The notes: a model not told the origin generated them from the sequence alone. Positions 21,490 to 32,423 are shown, numbered from the stretch's first letter. The stretch is 64,000 bases of DNA from Crambe crambe (GCA_963924555.1 OZ004582.1:2790001-2854000), one strand, 5' to 3'. Program-made: numbers and translations.

Positions 21490-22530
21490 ACTATATTCAC
21501 TTCCATTCAGATAACATGGCAGGGTAAGGGTCACTTCACTAAGTTCACTCTCTAGCATGCAGTTATAATACATATTCCAGCTAGATTTTTGGGCCATACT
21601 GCTTCGATGCTGCAGTACTTGGTTTTCATAATGAAGCTGCAGTTATAATAGCATCCCTACTTCACATTTTTATTTCGAAGAAATTTTTTGCATTCACTTG
21701 TTTGCATTCTTTTTCTTTGTGATTATGAAAATTGATAGACACTAAAGGCTTCCTTGATTGAACTAAATTTATATATGATCAGTATTTCATTCTGTTCAGG
21801 GAGGAGAGTTTGAAGGATGATCATCTGCAGTGTAATGGAGTACTGAAAGGAGTGAACATTTAAAAAAAGTGAACAGCATTAGCTAGTGATCATAATAGTG
21901 GATGCCATCAAATGGCCACATCCTGTGCAGGTGTTATATGAGGGGAACTGCTATTAATTGCCCCACCCAGATAGCCCAGCTAGATTTTAGGCTGAAGAAA
22001 TTATTTACGCTCACTTGTTTCTATCCTTTTTCTAAGTTGAATGAGGGAGGGTACAGTACAGTACTATACAAAGCCAGCTCTACATAAACCTCTTTTGTAG
22101 GTACATACAGTGTCTCTGGTTGAAGAATTTTGTTTAGCTATTTAAGTTTTGTTGATATAAAACTTTACAGCAACAGCAATGTAAATGACATGTACACGGC
22201 ATGGTGAAGTGAGCTGACTACACATCAGATAATAAATGAAGACCTTGGCTATAGCTAAACTTAAGCTTACGTGGCTCCGCCCATAAGCCCTGCTAAAATG
22301 GCGTAGAAAGATTAGCAGTGTTCCGAGTGCTATCGAATAGTGAAGTAGAGCCTTAGTCAAAACTAATAGCAAAAGATCAGCCGCTCTAACAGATGGCCAA
22401 AGCAGAATTTTGATGACTATAGCCAGTAAGTCGGTACATCATGTTAGCGAATGAATTTTTGGCTTTTGAACATTCTCCTCTCTTCTTTGTAGATAAATAA
22501 GAGAAAGAAGAGTTTTTAGTTTATACTGCC
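21490..22530 (+). mobile_element. R2 repeat, copy 1
   Basis: The stretch matches 51,225-52,655 block by block, with short gaps. Shared landmarks include the hairpin right arm (CATACTGCTTC..ATGCTGC to CATCCCTACTTCACA), CACATCCTGTGCAGGTG, GTACATACAGTGTCTCTGG, GACATGTACACGGCATGG, GGCTCCGCCCATAAGCC and GAATGAATTTTTGGC. It begins inside the hairpin, so only one arm is kept. Its far end (22,439-22,530) is the last part of the minus-strand orphan coding frame, so R2 and that gene belong to one element. Confidence 0.8.
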
Positions 22531-24424
22531 TATTTTCAGCTTCTTGGTCGATTCGTAAAAATTTCTCTTTTTTTTTTGAATTACCATGAGGACGGACAGA
22601 AACCGAATGTTCCTCACTATCAAAGCAATACTGGACAAATGCATGAGTTATCATGTTCCCATCCCCATCTGCACACAAATTTCAATAAACAAGTACTCAA
22701 TAATTTGTAAGCAAACACCAATTATACCACACCACAATATTTAACATTGGCATGCATGATACACATGTAACTTACCAGCAAGTAAAGCAACAATTTTTTA
22801 AAGATCCTGGCATGTTTTATGGACAAAATATTTCTTTGTTAAATTAAAAACATCCATTGTTCCTGGTGGCCTTTCTTTCCCATATGATGTAACAAAACCA
22901 ATATCATCCACTTGGACCCACGAGCGATGTACACCATTACATTTCCATGAACCCATATCATCACATGTGATATCCTTCGGTGATTGAAGGCGAGCAAGGT
23001 CAACTATAAATATAGTATTATGCTCAACTTGCAATGGTTGTACTTTGCATCTTTTAAGACGCACAGGATGGTAAGAATATACTGGCAGATCAAAATTATC
23101 ATGATAAAAGTCACTTGAAACTTGAAGAGAACTAGATTATCTGCACAGGTTAAATCACACCATATTAAATACTTGATAGGTGACTTCTCCAACTTAATGA
23201 TTTTTTTGCTGAAAAAATTAATATCAATGTTACCTGTATACTATTCAGTGCAGACTTACCAATCATCATCAGACTCTGAGTCCAAAACAATTCTAAAAAG
23301 CACAATAAAAAAAAAAGACAAATAAGATCAAATAACTAGACAAAAATGTATAGTTAGCGTCTAACCCCCCTAAACCCTCTCCCTTAGCTATTTAAAGACA
23401 CACACAACGATGGAAGTCTGTGGTTGGCACCAACTCAAGGTGCACTTTAAATAGAATATTAGCATCTCGCCTCCTAGCGTCATAATAAGTTGTTGTCATC
23501 TGTGAAAGCACCTGTAATAAAAGCCACGGCATTTTTTATAAGTTGGCTAATTAAGTTAGTTTCAGAATTACGAAACTTTAGAGTCACAGAAGCCACGAAG
23601 CCCTTGATTTAGTGCTTAACTCTTGCCTTAAACATAGTCATAGGCCCGATTTGCCTCGGTATTTAACTCTTACTTGTGTTTGACTTTTTCCATCTAGAAA
23701 GCCACTCCTTTGAGTTGTCTGAGACCCGACCACCCCATACAGTAGATCCAGAAGGGCTGATTGCTATCAAAAACCTGGCAGTGTTATGTTTTTTATAGTT
23801 GGAATCGAGCTTGATAAGCACTTGGTCGCTCAATGAAAATTTCAGAGCAATGCTTGAACGCAGGAGACATTATAATGGTAATATACATTACCATATCGAG
23901 TGATTAGTTGTGAACACCTCACTGGAGTAAATTCCTGCCACTCTTGGTGCTTGATGCAGATGTCGTGTGGAGGCAATAGAGGCCTGACATACAACCACTG
24001 CAAACTCGAATATTCCCACTCAAAAACATTAAAATAAATGGGCTGGTGTGCCGTAGACTTGAGGGCTGTGGTGTTGAAGGTGGCAGTGAAGGGACTGTGA
24101 AGGGGATGACGGTATTTGAATTGAAGGATGTGGAAGGGATGAATAAGATATTAGAGGTGGTGGTACAGATAAATTCGCATTGGCAGGATACGGTTCAGCT
24201 ATACGAGTGATGAATCCACGATGCGGACCTGTAACTTGTGCATATCCAAAGCCAACACACGTTTCACTCCTAGAAAGCAAATAGTGGGAATCAGCCGGAA
24301 TATCTTCTTCAGCAGGTAACAAATGGTCAGAGCTAGTTCCTTCTAAAGGATCATAATCGTTTGATGAAGCTTTGACCCTTTTCTTTTTCTTGGGTTTTGG
24401 ATTACATATGCCACAAATTTCCAT
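22439..24424 (-). pseudogene. Orphan multicopy gene, possibly TE-encoded
   Basis: Reading on the minus strand: MEICGICNPKPKKKKRVK and a Pro/Ser-rich region (24,424-24,029). A domain in shifted frames follows, FLSGNIRVCSGCMSG, HQEWQEFTPV and YGNVYYHYNVSCVQA (about 23,830-24,030). Then comes SLSDQVLIKLDSNYKKH. A gap of unclear sequence leads to 23,064-22,798 (DITCDDMGSWKCNG, KERPPGTMDVFNLTKKYF). After an intron-like GTAAGT..GTGCAG gap, ADGDGNMITHAF and RPHGNSKKK end at 22,439. I recognise the NIRVCxGC and RPHGNSKK phrases from uncharacterised repeats in sponges and cnidarians. An in-frame TAA near 22,801 and several frameshifts are present. Confidence 0.55.
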
Positions 24425-24429
24425 TAAAC

Positions 24430-25090
24430 TCAGCAGCTGCTACAAAGTGAGAACATATTTTCAAAGTACATCACACCAGGGGAAGCCCTGCGCATTCATT
24501 GCGCAGCCAGTTACATAGCAACCCTCAAACACAACTAAAGAAGGTGGTCTGTTCTAGAAGCTATAAATAGGTATCACAAGGTATTTGTGTACATAGTGCT
24601 ATAGTAGGGACGCCATAGATTCCACCAGACATTAAAATAAACTGTATCTTTTTTTGACAGCAATAGAGCAACATCAAAAGTACCTTAAAAAATTGTTTCG
24701 GGTGTGTGGAAGTACAATAAAGTCCATGATATTACTGTGGAGAAAGATAATGAGTATGTCCATCCACCAACTGCTGCTATCTCACTTTGAGGCAAGTCCA
24801 GGATGCCAAAGAATCTGGGAAACAGACCTGGTCCCCAAGATATGGCTTCCCCACACTGACACATGTGAGGTCTGTGAGAATGCTCAGAGCATTGACCCAA
24901 AAAACGGTAGTCTAGAGGCAGACCTAATGCTGATGACAGTCACTATCAGGGAAGGAGGATTGTACATCACCTTAATACAACACCCTCTCCTGCCAAATCT
25001 GCCATTCGATTCCAAACGAGCCAATCCAGGTCAACACACGTGGAGTCGAGTGCTGCTTCAAACCGCACTCTAAAAAGCAAGGGGACACGT
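24430..25090. other. Unclear stretch with unassigned open frames
   Basis: A 139-codon frame at 24,654-25,073 and an antisense frame are open, but neither shows a domain. A third frame has phrases such as VNTRGVECCFKPHSKK near 25,030-25,080 that look coding. This may be the start of the gypsy element that becomes recognisable at 25.1 kb. Confidence 0.3.
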
Positions 25091-25099
25091 AGAGACCAG

Positions 25100-26230
25100 C
25101 TACAATACGAATTGCAGATGAAGTTATGGAAAAGTTATGCCTGCTGAGATGCAACAATATTGCAGAGCCTGTTAGTATAGAAAATCTAGCTAACATGTAC
25201 TGCGCTTTGAAAGGCTTGGACGAGCTAAAAATGGACGCCAACAAACCCTGGACCTTAAAGCCTCGAGAATAGAAGGTAGAAGAGAAGAAGCATAATTGGA
25301 TTGGCAAAAGAAAACCCTTTAAACAATGGGATACAAGGCAGACACATGACCTCAAACTGATGATCAAAAGCATATAGCTAGTCAGCAGCCCAAAGAAGGT
25401 GTTAAAGAAGACGATAAGCCATTTGTAGGGTCTAACTCTTTTTTGGCAAGTAAAAAATGCTATTTTTGTGGAGACTATGGTCACTTGCCCCAAGAGGAAA
25501 CAGGTGAATGTGGCACATAAATAGAAGACACTCATTCAAGCTCACTTTTGGTGGCCAGGCATGGGAAGAGACATTTTTGTGCAGTATTGCAAAGCATATA
25601 AAATCTGCCGAAGATTCAACAACAAGAAGACTAGGAAGGAGCCCCTATCCCCCCTGCCTGTTATTGACACACCATGGTCGCGAATAGCCATCAATATTGT
25701 TGGCTAATTTGAGAGAACAAAGAAAGGGAATGCTTATATTCTTACAATTATGGACTTTGCAACCAGGTATATGGAAGCAATTCCACTACCAAGAATAGAT
25801 GCTGCAACAAGTCTTTGCCAGGTTTGGCATACCTGAAGAAATCCTGTCGGACAACGGCAGTAACTTCGTGGCACAGCTGTCTGAACAATTTCTGAACCAT
25901 ATCAAAACCTCTCCATTCCACCCTCAAACGAACGGAATGCTTGAGAGAAGCCATCAAACTATGAAGAAGACACTTGACAAGCTTGGAAGCTCAACAAAGA
26001 ATTGGGACGAATTCCTAGCACCAACACCTCATGCTGCCCTTGGCATGTCGCCATTTCAGTTACTCTTTGGCAGAGAAGCTAGAACCCCAGTCTCTGCACT
26101 CAGAGAAGAAATCGAGCACGGCACCAAAGTCCCAAAGCCAAACAGGATTCAAAGAAGATCTATGACAGAGGCACCCAGCAAGAGCCACTAGAACCAGGAG
26201 ACCAAGTCATGGTCAGTCTCACCTGCCAGT
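25100..26230 (+). pseudogene. Ty3/gypsy remnant: gag-like end fused to integrase
   Basis: A coding-like part at about 25,135-25,270 (CALKGLDELKMDANKPW) and a finger KKCYFCGDYGHLPQ near 25,445-25,490 are directly followed by integrase. The integrase has a zinc-binding part (HFWWPGMGRDIFVQYC, ICRRF) at 25,540-25,615. The core reads AINIVG at about 25,690, where the first catalytic Asp is replaced by Asn. LSDNGSNFV follows at 25,845 (second Asp), then GMLERSH at about 25,937 (Glu). The end is RSMTEAPSKSH. Protease, RT and RNase H are missing. A frameshift near 25,805 and a stop after IVG also break the frame. Confidence 0.8.
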
Positions 26231-26570
26231 GGTCTTGAAGAAACTCAGTGACACTACGTAAGGTAGATTGGGGTAACTCGGGACACTCTTACTACAAACG
26301 ACGATATCTCTGCAACGGCTCTAGTTATAAACAAGCTTTAAGTTGCAGGAGATAGAGCAACTTTTCTAGTCCCAGGCTGAGCTAAAGATGGTGGGTGTGG
26401 CTTATTAATTATTGGCTACAATTCGCCCACGTGTAGTATGCGGAAATCAACTTTCAGGATAACTTGGGACACTGCATGTAGTGAACATATAACTTAATGG
26501 TAGATTCTTGGGTAGGAAAACTAAGAAGTCAAATTGAAGTAGCTACAGCTAATGTGATTGTCCATGGTAG
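26231..26570. other. Short gene-poor stretch
   Basis: The word GGGGTAACTCGGGACAC at about 26,271 is echoed by GATAACTTGGGACAC at about 26,458. This suggests two related repeat ends about 190 bp apart. No gene is seen. Confidence 0.4.
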
Positions 26571-27070
26571 CTATTGGCACTCCTCACATAATAGTACCAG
26601 CGACCACAGTTCAAATCACACCCAATCCACCCAGCTTGTACAACCTCATCATCATCTTCATACTTTCCTCCACAAGACTGACATTTTTCCTCATCTGTTG
26701 AGGCAAGGTTTAAATATTTCAAAAGCTTAATGGGGATTTAACCTACCAATTTCTTCAACCTCCTCTGAATCAGCTGGCTTTGATTTCTTCCTGCTCTTTT
26801 TTGCAGCTTTTTCCTTCTGTTGACTCTCCCGCTTTGCTGCCTTTTCCGCCTTCTCTCTCTTCTTGGCCATTGCCTTCTCAGTCTTCTCTTTCTCCTCCTT
26901 CTCCAGCCTCTCCACCACCTCATTACTGGTCAGCACCTCTCCATATACGCTCACTTTCACTCTTCTGTTGTCTCTGGCTGGGCCTGGGTGTCACTGCCTT
27001 CCCACATCCCTTGCATGCTAGCTTGTATGCTTCCTTTGCTGTTCTTTCTTTGTCTGTTTCAGTATCAGAG
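26571..27070 (-). pseudogene. pogo-type transposase C-terminus with PHD-like finger (spliced)
   Basis: On the minus strand, RRVKVSVYGEVLTSNEVVER (about 26,900-26,970) leads into a charged Glu/Lys coil (to about 26,747). A GT-AG intron at 26,695-26,746 follows. The second exon (26,694-26,571) keeps the frame and encodes DEEKCQSCGGKYEDDDEVV, then GWIGCD, CGRWYYYEEC and a stop. The CxxC..C..C..W layout is a small PHD-like finger. DDE_1 transposases of the jerky/pogo type often end with such a coil and finger. Upstream the frame is interrupted near 26,990, where ACKGCGKAV lies in another frame. The catalytic core is absent. Confidence 0.7.
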
Positions 27071-27084
27071 GCTGCTGCCTTGAA

Positions 27085-27215
27085 AGGAATTGATGTACCA
27101 GCGGAAAAAAGAATTGATGTACCAGCGGAATTGATGTACCAGTGGAAAACCAGCGGAAAAAAGCGGAAAACCAGCGGAAAAAAGCGGAAAACCAGCGGAA
27201 AACCAGCGGAAAAAA
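27085..27215. repeat. Short tandem repeat, GCGGAAAA/CCA type
   Basis: Irregular tandem units of ACCAGCGGAAAA and AAGCGGAAA, mixed with AATTGATGTACCAGCGG at the ends. The array directly precedes the family A hairpin, suggesting replication slippage at that edge. Confidence 0.85.
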
Positions 27216-27227
27216 GGAATTGATGTA

Positions 27228-28110
27228 CCATGGGAAAAATCATTTCTTGAAATGAAAAAAGATGTAGGGATGACCACTGCTCAAAAAGTAAGGAAACAAG
27301 AAGGATGGAAATGGGATCAATCTTTGTTCTGTATATCCAGCCAACAATCCCTACATATACGTCGGGTAGCTTCAGATTATAGTGTAGTATATGTAGGGAT
27401 TGTTGGCTGGATATACAGAACAAAGATTGATCCCATTTCCATTCTTCTTGTTTCCTTACTTTTTTGAGCAGTGGTCATCCCTACATCTTTTTTCATTTCA
27501 AGAAATGATTTTTTCCTTACTTGTTCCTGGTCTTTTTTTCCTCTCTTTTATGGTTTTAGCTATGTATAGAGTTCATTCTTCCATGTGTATGCAGGGACAG
27601 ATGGAAGAAGAATAGTTCTCTAATAGCATACCAGCCCACGAGTCAAGGTGCTGTGTCATTGTTGAGCTATACTTGGAGGTTGAAGATGCTGAAATAGAGT
27701 CTACCGGTAAATCCCCGAGTTGATGCAGCAGTCTACCATCATTATCTAGAGCTAGCTGAGTAATATTATATCTACATGCGCATGCGTATCATAGAAAAGA
27801 TGGCTTCCACTAATTGAATTAGTTGAGTGCTGAGCTCCGTAGTGTCTCCTTTGTCATCGACTCTTTCGAGGATCAACGAGTAGAAAAGATCGTAGTTCGT
27901 AGAATTTGGAGTGGATTTATCCAGAAATCATAGCTGTAGCTTGAGTGGTTCGAGAGATATGGTTGTCTAAGAAGAATAATAAGAAGAATAATAATAATAG
28001 AGAAGAAGAAGAATCCAGCGATTTACCTGCTTGCCGTATTTCTGAAACGGTAAGCTCCCTGGTCCTGAAACTTGGTCTGCACATTGTAGTAGGCTCTAGT
28101 AGGCTGGATA
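27228..28110 (+). mobile_element. Family A repeat, copy 2 (most complete)
   Basis: The hairpin (27,232 to about 27,520) has GATGTAGGGATGACCACTGC in the left arm and the complement in the right arm, with TCCATTCTTCTTGTTTCC between. The flank then runs TTGTTCCTGGTC, TGTATGCAGGGACAG, TACTTGGAGGT, CGACTCTTTCGAGGATC, GTTCGAGAGATATGG and GAAACGGTAAGCTCCC, ending CTTGGTCTGCACA at about 28,085. The run is colinear with copy 4 and inverted relative to copy 1. No protein is encoded beyond short shadows. Confidence 0.85.
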
Positions 28111-28204
28111 ATCATTCACAGTAGCTTTTGTTAGGTCTAAGTGGGGGAACTAGAATTTCACTTTTGTATTAGTCTAGGCGGCGCGCGCGGCCGTCCGAGT
28201 CATC

Positions 28205-28520
28205 CCTAGATAATGCACACTTCTTTCAAAGATGGCACAGAATTGAAGGATCTCGCTTTTTTTAATGTGTAATTTTTCAGCTGCTATGTGCTCGTAGCTG
28301 TGGTAAGTGCGCTAGCGCCTAGATCAAGGTGTGATGTGGAGTATAGGCCATATAGTATTACTATAATAGAAATGCATGTTTTTTTCAAAGACGGCATGGA
28401 ATTGAACGATTTCGCTCTTTTTAAATCAATAACTTTTCAGCTGCTGTCTGCTCGTAGCTGTTTGAGCTGTGGTAAGTGCGCTAGCTCCTAGATCCAGGCG
28501 TGACAGACAGACAGAAAAAC
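28205..28520 (+). repeat. Tandem duplication of a ~150-bp unit
   Basis: Two units, about 28,205-28,345 and about 28,363-28,515. They share TTTTTCAAAGA.GGCA, GAATTGAA.GATYTCGCT, TTTTCAGCTGCT and GTAGCTGT..GTAAGTGCGCTAGC. They differ by several substitutions and small indels. A GC-rich word (GCGGCGCGCGCGGCCG) lies just before the first unit. Confidence 0.75.
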
Positions 28521-28554
28521 AATTATTATAACCCTTGCACATGCGCGCTGAGGG

Positions 28555-29085
28555 TTAATTAGTGGCTACACTAGTGACCACAAGACCAACCCTTAATAAG
28601 CTTGAAATAGCACTATACCTTGTTTCTTTATCGTGCTCATGCTTGACATCACACAGATACCCTGTGTGGGCCCCTGCTTTAACCAGTGCTGTTAACTTCA
28701 TTGCGAAGTCATTAAGAACATGATGGACGTCTCCCCTCCCAACTGTCCCTGACACTCCTCTCTCCCAATCACTGTAAAACTCTATTTTGCTCTGTAACAG
28801 TTTAGAATAAACGAACAAACTGTTTATATAGTCTTGCAGGAAAAACTTGAAAGGACTGACTCTGGACCACTTTCCATGACAGAATGCAAGGCATAGGTCT
28901 GTGGGATTAATTTTTGTCAAAGAACATGCACCAAATTGGAGCCTTTTATGTGACACATAAAAGCCGGCTGTTGTCATAGAAATCAGTCCAGAATCACTAG
29001 GCTCTCTCCTCCAGTGGTTTTTTTCTGGAGGACTAATTACTCCGGCCCCATGATTAGCTAGTATCAGTTTAATTGTGTTGACACT
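28555..29085 (-). CDS. Unknown exon, partial gene
   Basis: A long minus-strand frame is open from about 29,085 to 28,555, including 140 codons after the first Met. It reads TIKLILANHGAGVISPPEKN, SMTTAGFYVSHKRLQFG, FCHGKWSRVSPFKFFLQ, KIEFYSDWERGVSGTVGRGD and AGAHTGYLCDVKHEHDKETR. A possible donor (AG/GTATAG) follows KETR at about 28,620. Composition is protein-like throughout, with no frameshift. I do not recognise a domain; the first part faintly resembles an ankyrin helix. It could be one exon of a host gene or of a TE. Confidence 0.45.
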   Translation of the reverse strand, partial: SVNTIKLILANHGAGVISPPEKNHWRREPSDSGLISMTTAGFYVSHKRLQFGACSLTKINPTDLCLAFCHGKWSRVSPFKFFLQDYINSLFVYSKLLQSKIEFYSDWERGVSGTVGRGDVHHVLNDFAMKLTALVKAGAHTGYLCDVKHEHDKETRYSAISSLLRVGLVVTSVATN

Positions 29086-29275
29086 AACACTTATACACTT
29101 TAGCTAGCTGATTGATGATAGAATTCTTTTTAAAAAGCCATACCTTCTCCTCATATATACGGTAGAACCATCGTCAACGATTCAAATAACAGAACACTAT
29201 CGTCATCACTGAAAGCGTCTCTTTCACGGTAAGTATCACGGCTCATATCAGTACAGTACTCAGAAATTCCTTGAA

Positions 29276-32206
29276 GTGAATGAACAGGTGGTCGAATCAC
29301 GTGACCTCGATTTCTCAATGGATATGCTCATGCGCAATGATGTCACTATCCAAAAAAGTGGCGGGAATTGCACAACTACATGTATGGCCGAGTCTATTCA
29401 TGTTGCTGGTCCTGGTTTGTCTGGTACAGAAAGGCATGTTTGCCCAGATCCTAGCTGTGGGAGTAGTTTCTCTTTCAGATCTGGCCTCTCCAGGCATATA
29501 AAGGACAAGCACCCTAATGCAAGCAACTGTACTTGCCATGTCTGCAACAAGAGGTACTAGATACTTATCTAACCTTAAGGGTGTAGACAAGGAGTACCCC
29601 CCCCCCCCCCCCCCCCCCCATTTTAGCCTTATAGAAAATTAAATAATCCAAAATGTTTTCCGGCTATTAGCTATTACGTGACACAAATTCATTACTTATA
29701 CTAATGGATAGAGTATCAGTATCTCACTGCTTTCCTGGACGAGACTTTAAGCCAACATGTGCTCAGGACAGTCACATGCTAGGAAAGGTGTTAAATGGTT
29801 TTAGTTTCAGTTTTAGCTAATATGTTAAAATTAGCTACCTCTCGCCCCCCAGTTGAAAAAAGTTGTCTACACCCTTGTAGACTAATTGCTGAACCATGTG
29901 CACTCAGTCTATACCTCCTCTAACAATCTAACTTCTCATTTAAAAACGATTCATAGTGAGGGCGACAAGGAGAATATTCTTATTCAATATAAAACTTTGC
30001 CCAGCTATGAAGCATTTAGTAAGTGGAAAGCTCAGGAAGAGAGACTAACTCAATCTTCATTCGTCCAGCACTCTGGAACTAAGCGTTCCACTGTAACCGA
30101 GGTAACACATTTTTACTGTAATCGGCAGGGTACGTACAGTCCAAAAGGAAATGGGAAGAGAATGACCAAGATGAAAGGAACCTGCAAATTAGGAAAGCTC
30201 TGCACAGCATATATCAAATGCACCAAAGATGTCAAAACTGACTCAATATCTATTGAGTACTGCACAGTTCATTCTCATGAGACAAAGATTCGTCATCTTC
30301 GTATCACTGATGATCTGAGGCAATCTATAGCCACCAAACTTCAAATGGGAATACCCATAGATAAGATCTTAGATGATGTGAGGGACAATGTATGGAGTGC
30401 TAAAGGTCGTGAGCATCTGATTAGCAAGCAGGACATCCGGAATATGGGTCACAGTATAGTATAGATGGTGTACAAAGACACACAAATGATGCAGTTAGTG
30501 TTCAGGCATGGGTTGAAGAACTACAGAACAGTGATTACAATCCTGTGTTACTATACAAAGTGCAAGGGGTTGAAGATGATGCCTTTGAAAAGGATGATTT
30601 TGTGCTATCAATTCAGACTAAATTTCAGTTTGAAATGCTGAAAAAGTTTGGAAACATCACAGTATGTATTGACTCCACTCATCAAACCAATCACTACAGC
30701 TATCTTTTAAATACACTGATGGTTGTTGATGAATATGGCGAGGGAATCCCTGTAGCATATTTATTATGCAATCGTGAGACTGGAGAAATTCAGAAAGTGT
30801 TTTTCAGTGCAATTAAAGCTCGAATTGGCCCTCTTGAGCCTGAAGTGTTCATGACTGATGATGCACCACAATATTTTAGTGCTTGGCAACATGTATTTGG
30901 GAAAAGCTCTAAAACAAAGAAATTGTTGTGCAGATGGCACCTTGACAAAACATGGCGTTAAGCTATAAAAGAGAAAATCACAGAAACAGACAAGAAACCA
31001 TCTGTATATCACCACTTACTTGTTCTTCTCAATGAGAGTAACATTACTGAGTTCAACAAGAAGCTTCAAAGTTTTTTGAGCTGGCTGAACCAAGAAGAAA
31101 TGACAGATTTTTTACAGTATTTCCAAGTAAACTACTGTAATCGCATCTCTGAATGGGCAACTCATAGCAGGCAGTATACATCAGTGAACACCAATATGCA
31201 TGTGGAAGCATTTCACCGGTTAGTCAAGATCGTCTACTTCCAACAGAAACAGAATAGGCGAGTTGACTGCTTATTAAATGTATTATTGAAACTTACAAGA
31301 GATAAAGCATTTGAAAGGTTGCAGAAAACTGAAGAAAGCAAAATCACATACCGCCAATCGGAAATTAATAAACGACATATGAATGCTGAGAAAAGTATCT
31401 CACATATCAAGATCAGTTCTATCTCAGACACCTGCTGGTCAGTCAAGACCCAAGGGGATAATATTTACAGCATTCGGAAAGAGAAAGCTTGCTCTTGTCC
31501 ACTGAAATGTTTCAACTGCAGTGTTTGCACTCACATGTACTCCTGCACGTGTCTGGACAACTTGTTGCACTGCACTGCCTGCAAGCATATTCATCTACTA
31601 CACATGCAGCTGAATAGAGAAAACGTTCCACCTGCCACTGCAGAGCATGCAACAACTAACCTTGATGAATTACCAATTGCTTCAACTAATTCGGAGGCTT
31701 TCGATCTCCTAGACATTCCAATGAACAATCACTCATCAGTCTCAGAAACAACACTGGGCGTTTGTAAGGAAATACTTGAAATAATTCCAAAAGTCACAAA
31801 TGCATCTGTTCTTCGTTCAACCAACAAGAAGATGCAAGCAATATTATCGCTATTACGAGTGAACTCAAATTCAGAATCACCACAACCTGCAATGAATCCA
31901 ACAGAGAGATATTCACCAAATGCAAGGCATCAGAAACAGTTAAGGTTCTATAGAACCAGAAAGACCAACACTCGGTTGAACAGCAGATGGGCAAAGCCAT
32001 CGTTAGACCAAGAACATGACATATGTGCTGAGCTACTTTCACAGGAAATTACTATTTGTGGTATATGCCACAAAGAAGATGAAGTAGCAGAGAAGGAAAC
32101 AGAGCAGTATAATTACTGGACATGCTGCTCAAAGTGCAATATCTGGATACATTCAAACTGTACCATTCACAGAGAAGATAAAGATTTTTGTAATACATGT
32201 ACATAA
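29276..32206 (+). pseudogene. MULE (Mutator-like) transposase with C2H2, SWIM and PHD-like fingers
   Basis: Exon 1 (to 29,553) has a C2H2 finger (CPDPSCGSSFSFRSGLSRH) and the start of a second (CHVCNKR). After an intron (29,554-29,907) the finger continues with TSSNNLTSHLKTIH. A FAR1-like region follows (CKLGKLCTAYIKC). The DDE core shows CIDSTHQTNHY (Asp), MTDDAPQY (Asp), CRWHLDKTWR, and Glu in NMHVEAFHRLVK at about 31,200. A SWIM finger (CSCPLKCFNCSVCTH) lies near 31,495-31,540. The last 50 residues form a PHD-like finger (CGICHKEDE, CCSKCNIWIHSNC, FCNTC). Defects: a frameshift at about 30,446, TAA at 30,959-30,961, and a 1-nt frame loss at the splice. Its first frame opens before any ATG, so the true start is unknown. 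Confidence 0.85.
29577..29876. mobile_element. MITE inside the MULE intron
   Basis: A 300-bp insert bounded by perfect 14-bp inverted repeats, AAGGGTGTAGACAA at 29,577-29,590 and its complement at 29,863-29,876. It contains a run of 23 C (29,597-29,619). No clean target duplication is seen. It fills most of the 354-bp intron, so the original intron was about 50 bp, in line with other introns here. Confidence 0.75.
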
Positions 32207-32320
32207 ACAAAACACAGCTATTATCTGTAATTATAATATTGTGGAAGATGATGCCTTGAGTATGGTAGGGTAGGAGAGTGCTTCTGACAATGCATAGTAT
32301 ATAATACTAGCTACAATGTA

Positions 32321-32423
32321 TGGAAGCTCCGAATAATGGACACATTGGAGCCACTCATTGTCGTTTTGCATAGAGGTGACTATGGTGGGAAAGCATTTAA
32401 GTGTCCTTTATTCGGAGGTTCCA
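32321..32423. mobile_element. 103-bp MITE with 23-bp inverted repeats
   Basis: Left end TGGAAGCTCCGAATAATG, right end (complement) TGGAACCTCCGAATAAAG. The arms are 23 bp with two mismatches and flank 57 bp of internal sequence. It has no coding. It lies about 115 bp after the MULE stop codon. Confidence 0.75.

Noticed and set aside
24972-25535. 187-codon minus-strand frame, Leu/Cys/Phe-rich
   Set aside because: It is antisense to the gypsy gag/integrase coding on the plus strand, which shows real motifs; the minus frame has no domain.
26780-27223. 147-codon plus frame rich in Ser/Pro/Leu, and the 166-codon minus frame at 26,923-27,423
   Set aside because: The first is the antisense of the pogo Glu/Lys coil plus a tandem repeat; the second reads through the GCGGAAAA repeat and the family A hairpin. 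Neither is conserved as protein.
27232-27520. Inverted repeats as a transcription terminator or regulatory hairpin
   Set aside because: The same hairpin occurs at four places with TE-like flanks, so a mobile element terminus explains it better.
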